Counted from the stretch's first letter, positions 1-8,863 are shown. The stretch: 64,000 nt of DNA from Dyadobacter alkalitolerans DSM 23607 (GCF_000428845.1 NZ_AUAS01000015.1:1-64000); one strand, 5' to 3'. A program made the numbers and translations. Notes: generated from the sequence alone by a model not told the origin.

Positions 1-91
1 AAGTACCGCCCGGCGGCCCGGCAGCGGTTCAGACAGCGGAGCTGCGTCTGTGAGATATGCAGATGTTTATGGATCTTTTATTTCTTTGTAA
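1..91 (+). other. possible 3' end of an upstream gene
   Basis: Two plus-strand frames are open from the window edge: one stops at 51-53 and one at 89-91. Both are too short to identify. The stretch is GC-richer than the AT-rich DNA that follows it, which fits a coding end followed by an intergenic region. I cannot decide the frame or product, and a minus-strand origin is not excluded. Confidence 0.2.
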
Positions 92-185
92 GTCGTTAAC
101 ATTCATGATGTTACTATTTAAGTGTACACTAAAAACAGTAACATATGTTTTGTTGTATAATTTATATTATGTTAAATAGACTTAC

Positions 186-226
186 GTAAATGAAACAAGC
201 GCCTATTCAGCGCTTGTTTCATTTAC
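186..226 (-). terminator. long perfect hairpin downstream of the TPR gene
   Basis: A 17-bp perfect inverted repeat (186-202 against 210-226, arm GTAAATGAAACAAGCGC) with a 7-nt loop lies 16 nt beyond the stop codon of the minus-strand TPR gene. On the minus strand the 3' arm is U-containing but there is no clean U-run after it. It is probably a terminator or a 3'-end stabilising hairpin. Confidence 0.5.
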
Positions 227-242
227 TATATCGTTAAACTTC

Positions 243-1703
243 TTACTCTTCAACGCAAGCAACTTGTTTTGCAGCGAACTGCTCAAGAACTCCGTTTACA
301 GTGGTTAAGTTATCTTTTGCCTCAGCTTCGTCTTTTGCTTGAATGGCTTTTTCGAAATATGGCTTCGCCTTTTTGAATTTACCGCAAACACGACCTTCGA
401 TTTCTTTGCCGCGTTGCTGATATTCCGTCATGTTCATATTATCAACTTCGCCTTTCAATTGTACAGCTTCATTGAAATAGAAAACACCAAGGTTATACAA
501 AGCGTCATAATTTGCGCCGTCGATCTCCAGTGCTTTTTTGTAGTTCGCAATAGCTTTCTCACTCGCGTCTTTCTGTTTCGCTTTCAGGTCTGCCAATTGT
601 TTTTCAGATCCTGACGATGCACTGCTTTGTGCAGCTTCCGTCGCAGATTTCACTTCACCTTCCATTGTTGCAATGGTTGCGATCGTTTCTTTTTTCTTAG
701 CATTCACATCCGCAAGCTGACGTTTCAGATCCGCATTTTTTGGTTGCTTCTTAATCAACGCGCTGATACGTTTCACCTCACCGTCATAAACTTCAATCTT
801 GCCTTTTTCTGCTTCCAGGTTTTTAGTCAGACTTGACGCTGATTTACTTCCTGAACCCATTTTAGCACTCAACTGCTTTACGCTGTCAGCAGCAGTACGC
901 TGCATGTTATCGTAAAGAATTGCAAGGTTAACGACGTTCTGAATGTTCTTAGGATCAGCCTGTGCCAATGCTTCCAGCTCGCTGATCGCTTTGGACTCAT
1001 TACCTGATGCCAAAAGAATGTTAACAACTTCCGCTTTCAAGTCTTTGTTATTAGGCGACTGAGCCAATCCTTTGTTCAAAGCTTCAATTGCTTTGTCGAA
1101 GTTTTTCTCTTCACGATATAACTGAGCCAATCCGTAGAATACGCTTGGATCTTTACCGCCATTTGCAGCATATTTCTCGAACTGCTCTCTCGCAACGTCT
1201 TTCTTATCAAGTTGTTGCGCAGCAATTCCGCCGTAAAGCGAAGCCAGCGTATCTTTTTTATTGATTTCCTGAGCAGCCGTGAACATTTCAAGAGCGCCAC
1301 TCAGGTTTTTCGCCTGGTATTTTTCAGCACCCTGCTTTACGAAAGCATTGAAAAGCTGAGACCCCTCTCCGCCTGCAAGCACATTTTCAGCTTCCTTCGC
1401 AGATTTACCAGGTTCGCCTTTTTTCGTTTTGTCAAGCTCCACAACCTTTTTGTAAGCTTCCAAAGACGTTTTGGCCGCACTTGAATCTACTTCTGATCCT
1501 TGCAAAGCAATGTTTTCATACAATTTTGCTCTTTCCATCCAGAATGAAGCCTTTGCACTAGCCTTTGCATCAGTCAGGTCTTTATCGCTTTTCTCTTTAT
1601 CCTTACGAAACTGGTCTACAACAGCCTTGTTTACAGCATCGTCCTGCGCAAACGCTGACATACTGAAAAGGCTAAGTGCAGACACAAAAAACAATTTTTT
1701 CAT
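243..1703 (-). CDS. secreted tetratricopeptide-repeat protein
   Basis: A 486-residue protein with a signal peptide (MKKLFFVSALSLFSMSAFAQ, cleavage after about residue 20). TPR-like helical pairs run through about 50-270, for example the stretch with ALYGG..AQQLDKKD and the one with FYGLAQLYREEKNFDKAIEALNKGL. A Lys/Glu/Ala-rich segment at about 275-375 looks like coiled coil, and a last TPR-like unit (AIANYKKALEIDGANYDALYNLG) sits at about 390-415. There are two Cys near the C terminus. The protein is likely periplasmic or outer-membrane-associated and acts as a protein-interaction scaffold; no enzymatic motif is visible. It is a single-gene unit downstream of gyrA on the same strand, with its own promoter-like sequence at 1742-1776 and a strong hairpin after the stop. 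The function is not recognised beyond TPR. Confidence 0.85.
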   Translation of the reverse strand: MKKLFFVSALSLFSMSAFAQDDAVNKAVVDQFRKDKEKSDKDLTDAKASAKASFWMERAKLYENIALQGSEVDSSAAKTSLEAYKKVVELDKTKKGEPGKSAKEAENVLAGGEGSQLFNAFVKQGAEKYQAKNLSGALEMFTAAQEINKKDTLASLYGGIAAQQLDKKDVAREQFEKYAANGGKDPSVFYGLAQLYREEKNFDKAIEALNKGLAQSPNNKDLKAEVVNILLASGNESKAISELEALAQADPKNIQNVVNLAILYDNMQRTAADSVKQLSAKMGSGSKSASSLTKNLEAEKGKIEVYDGEVKRISALIKKQPKNADLKRQLADVNAKKKETIATIATMEGEVKSATEAAQSSASSGSEKQLADLKAKQKDASEKAIANYKKALEIDGANYDALYNLGVFYFNEAVQLKGEVDNMNMTEYQQRGKEIEGRVCGKFKKAKPYFEKAIQAKDEAEAKDNLTTVNGVLEQFAAKQVACVEE

Positions 1704-1741
1704 AAATATTAAACTTTGGTTGTGATTGATTGTTCGAATTC

Positions 1742-1776
1742 TAAATATAGATCAATTAAAATAATTTTTACAAAAA
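1742..1776 (-). promoter_or_regulatory. candidate Bacteroidota promoter of the TPR gene
   Basis: On the minus strand TTTTTG (1771-1776) is followed after 21 nt by TATATTTA (1742-1749). This matches the Bacteroidota pattern TTG-N(about 20)-TAnnTTTG at all but the last base. It lies about 40 nt upstream of the TPR start codon, in the gyrA/TPR gap. Confidence 0.42.
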
Positions 1777-4413
1777 TCATGCCTCTGGCTCGTCAGAAGG
1801 ATCATTTTCATCTTCTTCGTCGTCTTCATCTTCAATCACATCTTCTTCATCATCCAGCTCTTCTGCCTGCTCATCCGCCGAAACGATGATCATATCCGAA
1901 GTTCCTTCTATCGCTGCCGACGGGATTACGTTTCCGTTTTCATCCAGTTCTTCCGCTTTTTCGTCCGGATCCTTCAGGATTCGTGTAACCGAAGTAATTT
2001 CATCCGAATTGTTCAAACGGATCAACTTAACCCCCTGCGTGTTACGGCCGGCCAGACGAATGTCCAGTACGCTCATTCTGATCGCGATTCCATTTCGGGT
2101 AATGATCATCAGGTCATCCTGCTCAGTAACTTCACGGATTGCTACCAATTTACCCACTTTGTCGGTGGCATTCATGGTCGAAACCCCTTTTCCACCACGC
2201 TTGGTAATCCGGTAACTGTCTATTGCAGAACGTTTTCCAAAACCATTTTCTGAAACCACGAGCAATTGGGCATCTTCGCGGTTGATACAAACCATTCCGA
2301 TTACTTTATTATCCGCATCATTCAGATTGATACCACGGACACCTGCGGCAGTTCTGCCCATCGGTCGAACTCCTTTTTCATTGAAACGAACAGCACGTCC
2401 TGCACTCGATGCGATAACGATGTCATTGTCGCCATTGGTAAGCGCAACATTCAACAGTCTGTCGCCTTCGTTAATTGAGATTGCAATAATTCCGTTTGTT
2501 CTCGGACGAGAGTATGCTTCCAGCAAAGTTTTCTTGATTGTGCCCTGCTGCGTACACATAATGAGGTAATTATTGTTGATATAATCCGCATCCGACAATG
2601 TGCGAACGTTGATCACTGAACGAATGGAATCTCCATTTTCCAGGCTGATCAAATTCTGGATCGGACGGCCCTTGGATTGCTTGCTTCCCTCGGGAACTTC
2701 GTAAACCTTCATCCAGAACAATTTACCATATTCGGTAAAGATCAGCAGGTAATTCAGCATGGTTGCTGAGAACAAATGCTCGGTAAAGTCCGTATCCTTG
2801 GTTTTCACACCGCGGGACCCTACTCCACCCCTTGTCTGCGTACGATATTCTGCTAATGGTGTTCTCTTGATATAACCTTCATTCGAGATCGTGATCAGCA
2901 TTTCATCATCCGGGATCATATCCTCGTCGCTGAATTCTTCCGCTGAAAACTCGATCTTAGTACGGCGTTCGTCGCCGTAACGGTCTTTAATCTCTCCTAA
3001 TTCCGTTCTGATAATGTCATACTTGCGTGATTCGTTTGCAAGAATGTCTTTCAAATCCGTAATCAAAACCATGATCTCCTCGTATTCCTTCACGATTTTG
3101 TCTCTTTCAAGACCTGTTAACCGTTGCAGACGAAGTTCAAGAATCGCTTTGGCCTGAATCTCGCTCAGTTCAAACGACTCCATCAAACCTGTTTTCGCTA
3201 TTTCCGGATCACGTGCGTTACGGATCAATGTGATAACGGCATCCAGGTTATCCAGCGCGATCAGCAAACCTTGCAAAATATGCGCTCTCTTTTCTGCCTC
3301 GCGAAGTTCGTACTCGGTACGACGTGTGATAACCACAATCCGGTGATCAACATAATGTTTGATCAGATCTTTAAGATTGAGCGTTACCGGACGTCCTTTT
3401 ACCAACGCCACATTATTCACCCCGAAACTCGATTGCAGCGGCGTGTATTTGAACAAGTGGTTCAATACAATGTTAGGAACTGCATCTTTTTTCAAATCAA
3501 AAACGATGCGCATTCCGTCCCGGTCAGATTCATCGCGGATGTCCGAAATGCCGTCCAGTTTTTTATCATTAATAAGGCCTGCAATCCGTTCGATCATCGC
3601 GGCTTTATTGGTCATGTAAGGAATCTCCGTAATGATGATTTGCTCCCTACCCGTCTTTGAAACCTCAAACTGCGCTTTGGAACGCATGATAATGCTTCCT
3701 CGGCCGGTTTCAAAAGCAGACCTTACGCCCTGGTAACCGTATATAATCCCTCCCGTTGGAAAATCAGGCGCCTTCACGTGCTCCATCAGTTCCGGGATCG
3801 TGATATCGCTGTTATCAATGTAAGCCAGGACTCCGTCGATAACTTCCGATAAGTTATGAGGCGCCATGTTGGTGGCCATACCCACGGCGATACCGGAGGA
3901 ACCATTGACCAATAAATTTGGAAACTTAGCGGGAAGAACCGACGGCTCGGATAAGGAATCGTCAAAGTTGGGCTGAAAATCAACCGTGTCTTTTCCCAGG
4001 TCATTCAGAAGCTCGTCAGCAAGTCGTTTCAATCTTGCTTCGGTGTAACGCATTGCCGCCGGATTATCTCCATCCACCGAACCGAAGTTACCCTGGCCGT
4101 CAACCAGCGGGTAACGCAGCGACCACGGCTGGGCCATACGCACCATTGTATTATAAACAGACGAGTCACCATGCGGGTGATACTTACCCAAAACCTCCCC
4201 TACTATACGAGCCGACTTTTTATGCGAGCGATTGTAATTCACACCCAAATCCGACATCCCGTATAACACACGCCTGTGAACCGGTTTCAAACCATCGCGA
4301 ACGTCGGGCAAAGCGCGGGAAATAATAACTGACATCGAGTAATCGATGTATGCTCCACGCATTTCATCCTCAATATTAATGGGGATAATGTTTTCACCAG
4401 AAGATTCTGCCAT
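1777..4413 (-). CDS. gyrA: DNA gyrase subunit A
   Basis: An 878-residue GyrA, the breakage-reunion subunit of the GyrA2GyrB2 enzyme that introduces negative supercoils. The winged-helix/tower region opens with the conserved SRALPDVRDGLKPVHRRVLY. The catalytic tyrosine is Y123 in AAMRYTEARL. Six beta-pinwheel blades follow in the C-terminal half, with a GyrA-box-like KRGGKG near residue 737, which separates gyrase from topoisomerase IV ParC. The extreme C terminus is a very acidic Asp/Glu tail of about 30 residues, as in many gyrases. In the quinolone-determining segment the order is HGDSSVYNTM, so the position equivalent to E. coli Asp87 is Asn (N88). No partner gyrB is nearby. A promoter-like sequence lies at 4505-4536. 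Confidence 0.97.
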   Translation of the reverse strand: MAESSGENIIPINIEDEMRGAYIDYSMSVIISRALPDVRDGLKPVHRRVLYGMSDLGVNYNRSHKKSARIVGEVLGKYHPHGDSSVYNTMVRMAQPWSLRYPLVDGQGNFGSVDGDNPAAMRYTEARLKRLADELLNDLGKDTVDFQPNFDDSLSEPSVLPAKFPNLLVNGSSGIAVGMATNMAPHNLSEVIDGVLAYIDNSDITIPELMEHVKAPDFPTGGIIYGYQGVRSAFETGRGSIIMRSKAQFEVSKTGREQIIITEIPYMTNKAAMIERIAGLINDKKLDGISDIRDESDRDGMRIVFDLKKDAVPNIVLNHLFKYTPLQSSFGVNNVALVKGRPVTLNLKDLIKHYVDHRIVVITRRTEYELREAEKRAHILQGLLIALDNLDAVITLIRNARDPEIAKTGLMESFELSEIQAKAILELRLQRLTGLERDKIVKEYEEIMVLITDLKDILANESRKYDIIRTELGEIKDRYGDERRTKIEFSAEEFSDEDMIPDDEMLITISNEGYIKRTPLAEYRTQTRGGVGSRGVKTKDTDFTEHLFSATMLNYLLIFTEYGKLFWMKVYEVPEGSKQSKGRPIQNLISLENGDSIRSVINVRTLSDADYINNNYLIMCTQQGTIKKTLLEAYSRPRTNGIIAISINEGDRLLNVALTNGDNDIVIASSAGRAVRFNEKGVRPMGRTAAGVRGINLNDADNKVIGMVCINREDAQLLVVSENGFGKRSAIDSYRITKRGGKGVSTMNATDKVGKLVAIREVTEQDDLMIITRNGIAIRMSVLDIRLAGRNTQGVKLIRLNNSDEITSVTRILKDPDEKAEELDENGNVIPSAAIEGTSDMIIVSADEQAEELDDEEDVIEDEDDEEDENDPSDEPEA

Positions 4414-4504
4414 AAAGAATTAGAAAAGAATCGAAAATTTAAACGAGCAGCTGAAAAGTCCAACTACCCAATGAATTAATACTATAATGTAAGTTCTAAA
4501 AAGT

Positions 4505-4536
4505 CAAATTTCGCTATTTTAAAGCATTCTAACAAA
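4505..4536 (-). promoter_or_regulatory. candidate gyrA promoter
   Basis: Reading the minus strand, TTTG (4533-4536) is followed after 20 nt by GAAATTTG (4505-4512), one base off the TAnnTTTG -7 element. It is about 95 nt upstream of the gyrA start codon. The match is by eye and the region is AT-rich, so chance agreement is possible. Confidence 0.38.
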
Positions 4537-4692
4537 CTATCTTTTGTGCTATTTCAGCATTCCTTTCGTATATCGGTGATCCTTCGGAATTTAAGGAAAG
4601 AACGTGCTTTCAAAACTTAATTGGCTTCTATCATTAAATTTTAGTTTCTTCCAGCTTATTATCTAAAAGCTTACTTTTCTCCCAATTCCATT

Positions 4693-5997
4693 ATGCCTTT
4701 ATTACTGACATTTATTGCCATACTCGCCCTCATTGCCCTCATTGCCTGGCTCAAAATCGACACTTTCATCTCCTTCCTGCTCGTTTCCATCGGACTTGGC
4801 CTGGCTAGCGGGCTGGATGTGGAGACGGTTAGCAAAGCCATCCAAAAAGGCGTTGGCGGAACGCTGGGCGACCTCGTTCTGATTGTCGGTTTCGGTGCAA
4901 TGTTAGGGAAAATGGTTGCTGACAGCGGAGCAGCGCAAAGGATCACAGACGCATTAATAGGACTTTTTGGAAAGAAATACATTCAATGGGGAATGGCTTT
5001 GGCCGGTTTTGTGATCGGTATTCCCTTGTTCTACAATGCTGGTTTTGTGATCGTCATTCCTTTGATATTCATGATCAGCGCCACTGCGCGACTTCCTTTA
5101 TTATATGTCGGTGTTCCGATGCTTTCCGCCCTATCGGTTGCGCACGGCTATCTTCCGCCCCACCCCTCGCCTGCCGCCATTGCCAGCCAGCTTAATGCGG
5201 ATCTTGGACAAACATTATTATACGGGATCATGGTCTCCATTCCTGCAATCGCCGTAGCCGGGCCGCTCTTCGGCAGCACGCTGAAACGCTTCCAGCCAAA
5301 ACCAGACGAAGATCTTTTCAATGTAAAACCGCGGCCAACGGCCGAACTGCCTGGTTTGGGAATCAGCGTGGTAACCGCTCTGTTACCTGTATTTTTACTG
5401 ACGAGTATGTCGGGCGTAAAACGCATTTATCCTGACAATAAGATCATTGGCCTGCTTGCCGAACCCTATTTCGGAATGTTGATTTCCGTATTGTTCGCTG
5501 CCTATGTGCTCGGAATCCGTCGCGGAATGAATATGAAGAACGTGAGTAAATCCATGGAAGAAGCATTCAAGGGCGTATCCGTGATTCTGCTGATCATTGC
5601 GGGAGCCGGAGTTTTTAAAGAAATCATGACAGCGAGCGGCGTAAGCACTTATATAGCCGAAAGTTTGAAAGGTGTCGACATTTCGCCCTTGATATTAAGC
5701 TGGGGAATTGCTGCGATCATCCGCATTTGCGTAGGATCGGCAACCGTTGCCGGACTCACCACGGTGGGCATACTTTCACCGTTGCTGGTAACCTCAGATG
5801 TTTCCCCCGAACTGCTCGTATTGTCCATTGGTTCAGGCAGTTTAATGTTCTCACATTTAAATGACGGTGGTTTCTGGCTCTTCAAGGAATACTTCAATCT
5901 AAGCATCAAAGACACGTTGCTCACTTGGTCGGTTATGGAAACAATTGTGTCTGTAATGGGATTGCTGGGGGTTTTAGTGCTAAATTTGTTTGTCTAG
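4693..5997 (+). CDS. GntP-family gluconate/organic-acid:H+ symporter
   Basis: A 434-residue integral membrane protein, the usual length for the GntP family. It is almost wholly hydrophobic helices, with family-like stretches GLASGLDVETVSKAIQKGVG near the N terminus, GIPLFYNAGFVIVIPL at about 110-125, and HGYLPPHPSPAAIA at about 152-165. The C-terminal half has GSATVAGLTTVGIL and the SGSLMFSHLNDGGFW motif. The family imports gluconate or other small hydroxy acids with protons. Because it heads a set of RidA, PLP D-amino-acid enzyme and dipeptidase genes, the substrate may instead be a D-amino acid such as D-serine, in the manner of DsdX, which is a GntP member (inference). The start ATG at 4693 fits the first helix. 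Confidence 0.9.
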   Translation: MPLLLTFIAILALIALIAWLKIDTFISFLLVSIGLGLASGLDVETVSKAIQKGVGGTLGDLVLIVGFGAMLGKMVADSGAAQRITDALIGLFGKKYIQWGMALAGFVIGIPLFYNAGFVIVIPLIFMISATARLPLLYVGVPMLSALSVAHGYLPPHPSPAAIASQLNADLGQTLLYGIMVSIPAIAVAGPLFGSTLKRFQPKPDEDLFNVKPRPTAELPGLGISVVTALLPVFLLTSMSGVKRIYPDNKIIGLLAEPYFGMLISVLFAAYVLGIRRGMNMKNVSKSMEEAFKGVSVILLIIAGAGVFKEIMTASGVSTYIAESLKGVDISPLILSWGIAAIIRICVGSATVAGLTTVGILSPLLVTSDVSPELLVLSIGSGSLMFSHLNDGGFWLFKEYFNLSIKDTLLTWSVMETIVSVMGLLGVLVLNLFV

Positions 5998-6010
5998 GAG
6001 TTAATTTTGA

Positions 6011-6179
6011 ATGACTGAATGAGTGAATGTTTTTAATGTTGAGTGAATGATCATACGCATAAAAACATTGTCACAATCATTTCCTAAGCTTACCAAACAT
6101 TCAATCATATCACCAATTACGCATTCAATCATTCAAAATTCACCCATTCACCCATTCACCCATTCACTCATTCACTCAT
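6011..6179. repeat. long-range inverted repeat across the gntP-ridA gap
   Basis: The stretch 6011-6029 (ATGACTGAATGAGTGAATG) is the reverse complement of 6161-6179 with one mismatch, 131 nt apart. The right arm is part of the 8-bp tandem repeat. The two arms could pair in the intergenic RNA and present or hide the RidA start. Confidence 0.7.
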
Positions 6180-6180
6180 A
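6141..6180 (+). repeat. five 8-bp tandem repeats abutting the RidA start codon
   Basis: Units read CACCCATT (three copies, 6141-6164), CACTCATT (6165-6172) and CACTCATA (6173-6180). Five A residues then lead to the ATG at 6186. Upstream at 6122-6136 there are related CATTCAAT/CATTCAAA words. The array is non-coding and ends directly at the translation initiation region. Short tandem repeats like this can change copy number by slippage. Confidence 0.85.
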
Positions 6181-6185
6181 AAAAA

Positions 6186-6662
6186 ATGAACAACACCCCT
6201 GAATCCAACTTCGCTGCCCTTGGCCTTAACCTTCCTCCAGCTCCAAAGCCACTTGGCGTTTATAAGCCGCTCCTGATCGTGGATAAACGCTGGGTGTATG
6301 TCTCAGGACACGGAACGGTGCAGGATGACGGAACATTAATCAAAGGTCGGATCGGTAAGGACATGGACGCGGACGCAGGAAAGCTGGCAGCGCGCCAGGT
6401 TGGATTGACGATCCTGTCGACATTGAAAGCTAACCTGGGGAGCCTGAACCGGATCAAGCGGGTAATCAAAGTTTTAGGCATGGTCAATTGCACACCTGAT
6501 TTTGAAAAGCACCCCTTCATCATCAACGGATGCAGTGAGCTTTTTGCTAAAATCTGGGGCGAAGAAAACGGAATCGGCGTAAGAAGCGCAGTAGGAATGG
6601 GAAGCCTTCCTGATAACATTCCGGTGGAGATTGAGGTGATGTTTGAGCTTGAAGAAAAGTAA
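6186..6662 (+). CDS. RidA-like (YjgF/UK114 family) protein
   Basis: A 158-residue protein of the YjgF-like group. RidA proteins hydrolyse reactive enamine/imine intermediates released by PLP enzymes such as serine/threonine dehydratases. Visible family features are the N-terminal LGLNLPPAPKPLGVYKP, the WVYVSGHGTVQDDG strand-turn segment, a long central helix and a C-terminal VEIEVMFELEEK. It is longer than classical RidA (about 130) and resembles the branch found beside D-amino-acid genes; the usual catalytic arginine could not be placed with certainty. The stop codon is separated by one base from the ATG of the next gene, so the two are surely co-transcribed. An 8-bp tandem repeat ends 5 nt before the start codon. 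Confidence 0.85.
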   Translation: MNNTPESNFAALGLNLPPAPKPLGVYKPLLIVDKRWVYVSGHGTVQDDGTLIKGRIGKDMDADAGKLAARQVGLTILSTLKANLGSLNRIKRVIKVLGMVNCTPDFEKHPFIINGCSELFAKIWGEENGIGVRSAVGMGSLPDNIPVEIEVMFELEEK

Positions 6663-6663
6663 T

Positions 6664-7770
6664 ATGTGGTTCAAACTTAACAACCCCGACGAAGTCATTT
6701 CCCCTTCCCTGCTATTTTATAAGGATCGGATCGAAAACAATATCCGTGGCATGGTAAGCATTGCCGGCGATGCCGACAGGCTTATTCCCCACGTAAAGAC
6801 GCATAAATCCGGCGAAATCGTAAAAATGCAGCTGGAACAGGGCATCAATAAGTTCAAATGCGCCACGATTGCAGAAGCCGAAATGCTTGCCAATGCCGGT
6901 GCAAAATGGATTTTGCTTGCTTACCAGATGGTTGGCCCGAACATTACCCGACTGTCGGCTCTGCGCGAGAAATTCCAGGATGTGAGTTTCGCTTCTCTTG
7001 TCGATAACGAGAAGTCGGCGGACGACCTCAATGACGTGGGCATTGCCAATGATGTTTTCAATGTCTTTATTGATGTAAATAATGGCATGAACCGCTCGGG
7101 ACACGTTACCGACGTTACATTGCTTTCCTTATATCGTTACATTTCCGGACTGTCCAACGTTTCCTTCGGCGGCGTTCATGTGTATGATGGTCATCTGCGT
7201 GATCCGGAGTTTTCCGATCGTAAACTGGCTGTGGATGAAGCATTCGAAACAGTTCTCCCACTCTTTGACCTGATCAAAAACCATACGGGCAATGCGCCCA
7301 TGATCATCGCCGGCGGCTCTCCTTCATTTACTGTACACGCCATGCGCCCGGATGTGTATCTGAGCCCGGGCACAAATGTGCTTTGGGACTGGGGTTATGG
7401 CGACCGGTTTGATGGTCAGCCATTCCAGCACGCAGCACTGGTCCTGACCCGCGTTGTGTCCAAACCTACGGCTGGCATTGTCACCATTGATCTGGGTCAT
7501 AAAGCCATTGCGCCAGAAAGCCCGATTGAAAACAGGTTTAGACTGCTCAATCTGCCGAGCTATACATTGATCGGACAGAGCGAGGAACATGGCGTGTTGC
7601 AGGTTACGCAAGACGTTTGGGATGCTACGGAGATCGGCGATGTGCTCTATGCCCTGCCCTACCACGTCTGCCCGACGGTTGCATTGCATGACTTTGCCTC
7701 CATCATTGAAAACGGAGCAGTAACCGACGAGTGGAAAATCGTGGCCCGGAACCGTCGCCTTACCATTTAA
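6664..7770 (+). CDS. D-serine dehydratase / D-threonine aldolase-type PLP enzyme
   Basis: A 368-residue fold-type III (alanine-racemase-like) enzyme. The PLP-binding lysine is K45 in RLIPHVKTHKSG, the spacing seen in eukaryotic-type D-serine dehydratase. The C-terminal domain has the YHVCPTVALHDF segment that carries the metal-binding His/Cys in this family. The reaction is either D-serine to pyruvate and ammonia, or cleavage of D-threonine-like 3-hydroxy D-amino acids; sequence alone does not separate them. I place the start at ATG 6664, one base after the ridA stop; a TTG at 6643 would add seven residues overlapping ridA and is less likely. Coupling to RidA fits a dehydratase that releases enamine intermediates. 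Confidence 0.88.
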   Translation: MWFKLNNPDEVISPSLLFYKDRIENNIRGMVSIAGDADRLIPHVKTHKSGEIVKMQLEQGINKFKCATIAEAEMLANAGAKWILLAYQMVGPNITRLSALREKFQDVSFASLVDNEKSADDLNDVGIANDVFNVFIDVNNGMNRSGHVTDVTLLSLYRYISGLSNVSFGGVHVYDGHLRDPEFSDRKLAVDEAFETVLPLFDLIKNHTGNAPMIIAGGSPSFTVHAMRPDVYLSPGTNVLWDWGYGDRFDGQPFQHAALVLTRVVSKPTAGIVTIDLGHKAIAPESPIENRFRLLNLPSYTLIGQSEEHGVLQVTQDVWDATEIGDVLYALPYHVCPTVALHDFASIIENGAVTDEWKIVARNRRLTI

Positions 7771-7792
7771 TTCAATTCCTAAACAAAATAAA

Positions 7793-8863
7793 ATGTTTCT
7801 TTTCGATGCCCATCTCGACCTTTCCATGAATGCTGTGGAATGGAACCGGGACCTTACCCAGGATTTAAATGCGATCCGACAACGTGAAGCAAACCTGAAC
7901 GATAAACCAGACCGCGGCAAAGGCGTTGTCAGTTTTCCGGAAATGCGTAAAGGCAACATTGGCATGTGCGTAGCAACACAGATCGCCCGTTTTGTGAAAC
8001 CCGACAGCAAAATCCCGGGCTGGCATTCGCAGCCACAGGCATGGGCGCAAACGCAGGCGCAAATCGCCTGGTACAAAGCAATGGAAGACGCCGGTGAAAT
8101 GGTTCAGATTGTCGATCTTGCTGGTTTGCATCAACATTTAGATCTCTGGAAAAATGCAGCATCTACCGAAAACCTGCCGATTGGCTATATCCTGAGTCTC
8201 GAAGGGGCCGATTCCTTTATCAGCCTCAAAAATTTGGAAATCGCCTATCAATACGGTTTGCGCGCGATCGGACCGGCACATTATGGCCCGGGCGTGTATG
8301 CTTACGGGACAGATTCCGACCAGCCATTATCCCAGAAAGGGAAAGATCTGCTGCGCGAAATGGAAAAGCTGAATATAATTTTGGACGCGACACACTTGTG
8401 CGATACGGCGTTTTGGGAGGCGCTGGATATTTTCAAGGGTCCTGTGTGGGCAAGTCATAACCTGGTCCGAAAGATTACGCCGCATAACAGGCAGTTTTCC
8501 GACGAAATGATCAAGGAGCTGCTCGAAAGGAAAGCAGTTATCGGCATGGCGTTTGATGCGTGGATGATGATCCCGGGCTGGGTCCGCGGGAAATCAACCC
8601 CGGAAAATATGGGCTTGAAGATCGAGCATGTCGCGGAACATATCGACCATATCTGCCAGCTTGCCGGAAATGCATTGCACGTCGGGATCGGCTCCGATCT
8701 GGACGGCGCCTATGGAAAAGAACAGTCGCCTATGGACCTGGATTCCATTGCCGACCTGCAATCGATAACCGGGATTTTGTCTGCAAGAGGTTACTCGGCC
8801 GCGGATATTGAACAAATCATGTGGCGCAACTGGGTTGATTTCCTGGATCGTAGCTGGAAATGA
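7793..8863 (+). CDS. membrane dipeptidase family (M19) metallopeptidase
   Basis: A 356-residue renal-dipeptidase-like amidohydrolase. Zinc ligands are visible in order: H7 and D9 in FDAHLD, E137 in LSLEGADSF, His in LDATHLCD and His in ASHNLVRK. GIGSDLDGAYG carries the late catalytic-site Asp. Family members cleave dipeptides, often with a D-residue at the C-terminal position. No signal peptide is seen, so the product is probably cytoplasmic. It is the last gene of the operon, 22 nt after the PLP enzyme, and is followed by a strong terminator at 8918-8959. The context suggests that it releases D-amino acids from imported dipeptides for the upstream enzyme (inference). Confidence 0.9.
   Translation: MFLFDAHLDLSMNAVEWNRDLTQDLNAIRQREANLNDKPDRGKGVVSFPEMRKGNIGMCVATQIARFVKPDSKIPGWHSQPQAWAQTQAQIAWYKAMEDAGEMVQIVDLAGLHQHLDLWKNAASTENLPIGYILSLEGADSFISLKNLEIAYQYGLRAIGPAHYGPGVYAYGTDSDQPLSQKGKDLLREMEKLNIILDATHLCDTAFWEALDIFKGPVWASHNLVRKITPHNRQFSDEMIKELLERKAVIGMAFDAWMMIPGWVRGKSTPENMGLKIEHVAEHIDHICQLAGNALHVGIGSDLDGAYGKEQSPMDLDSIADLQSITGILSARGYSAADIEQIMWRNWVDFLDRSWK

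Noticed and set aside
3124..3660. Plus-strand open frame of 178 codons
   Set aside because: It is antisense to gyrA.
7324..8076. Minus-strand open frame of 250 codons
   Set aside because: It overlaps the PLP enzyme and dipeptidase genes in antisense and translates to Cys/His-rich, family-less sequence.
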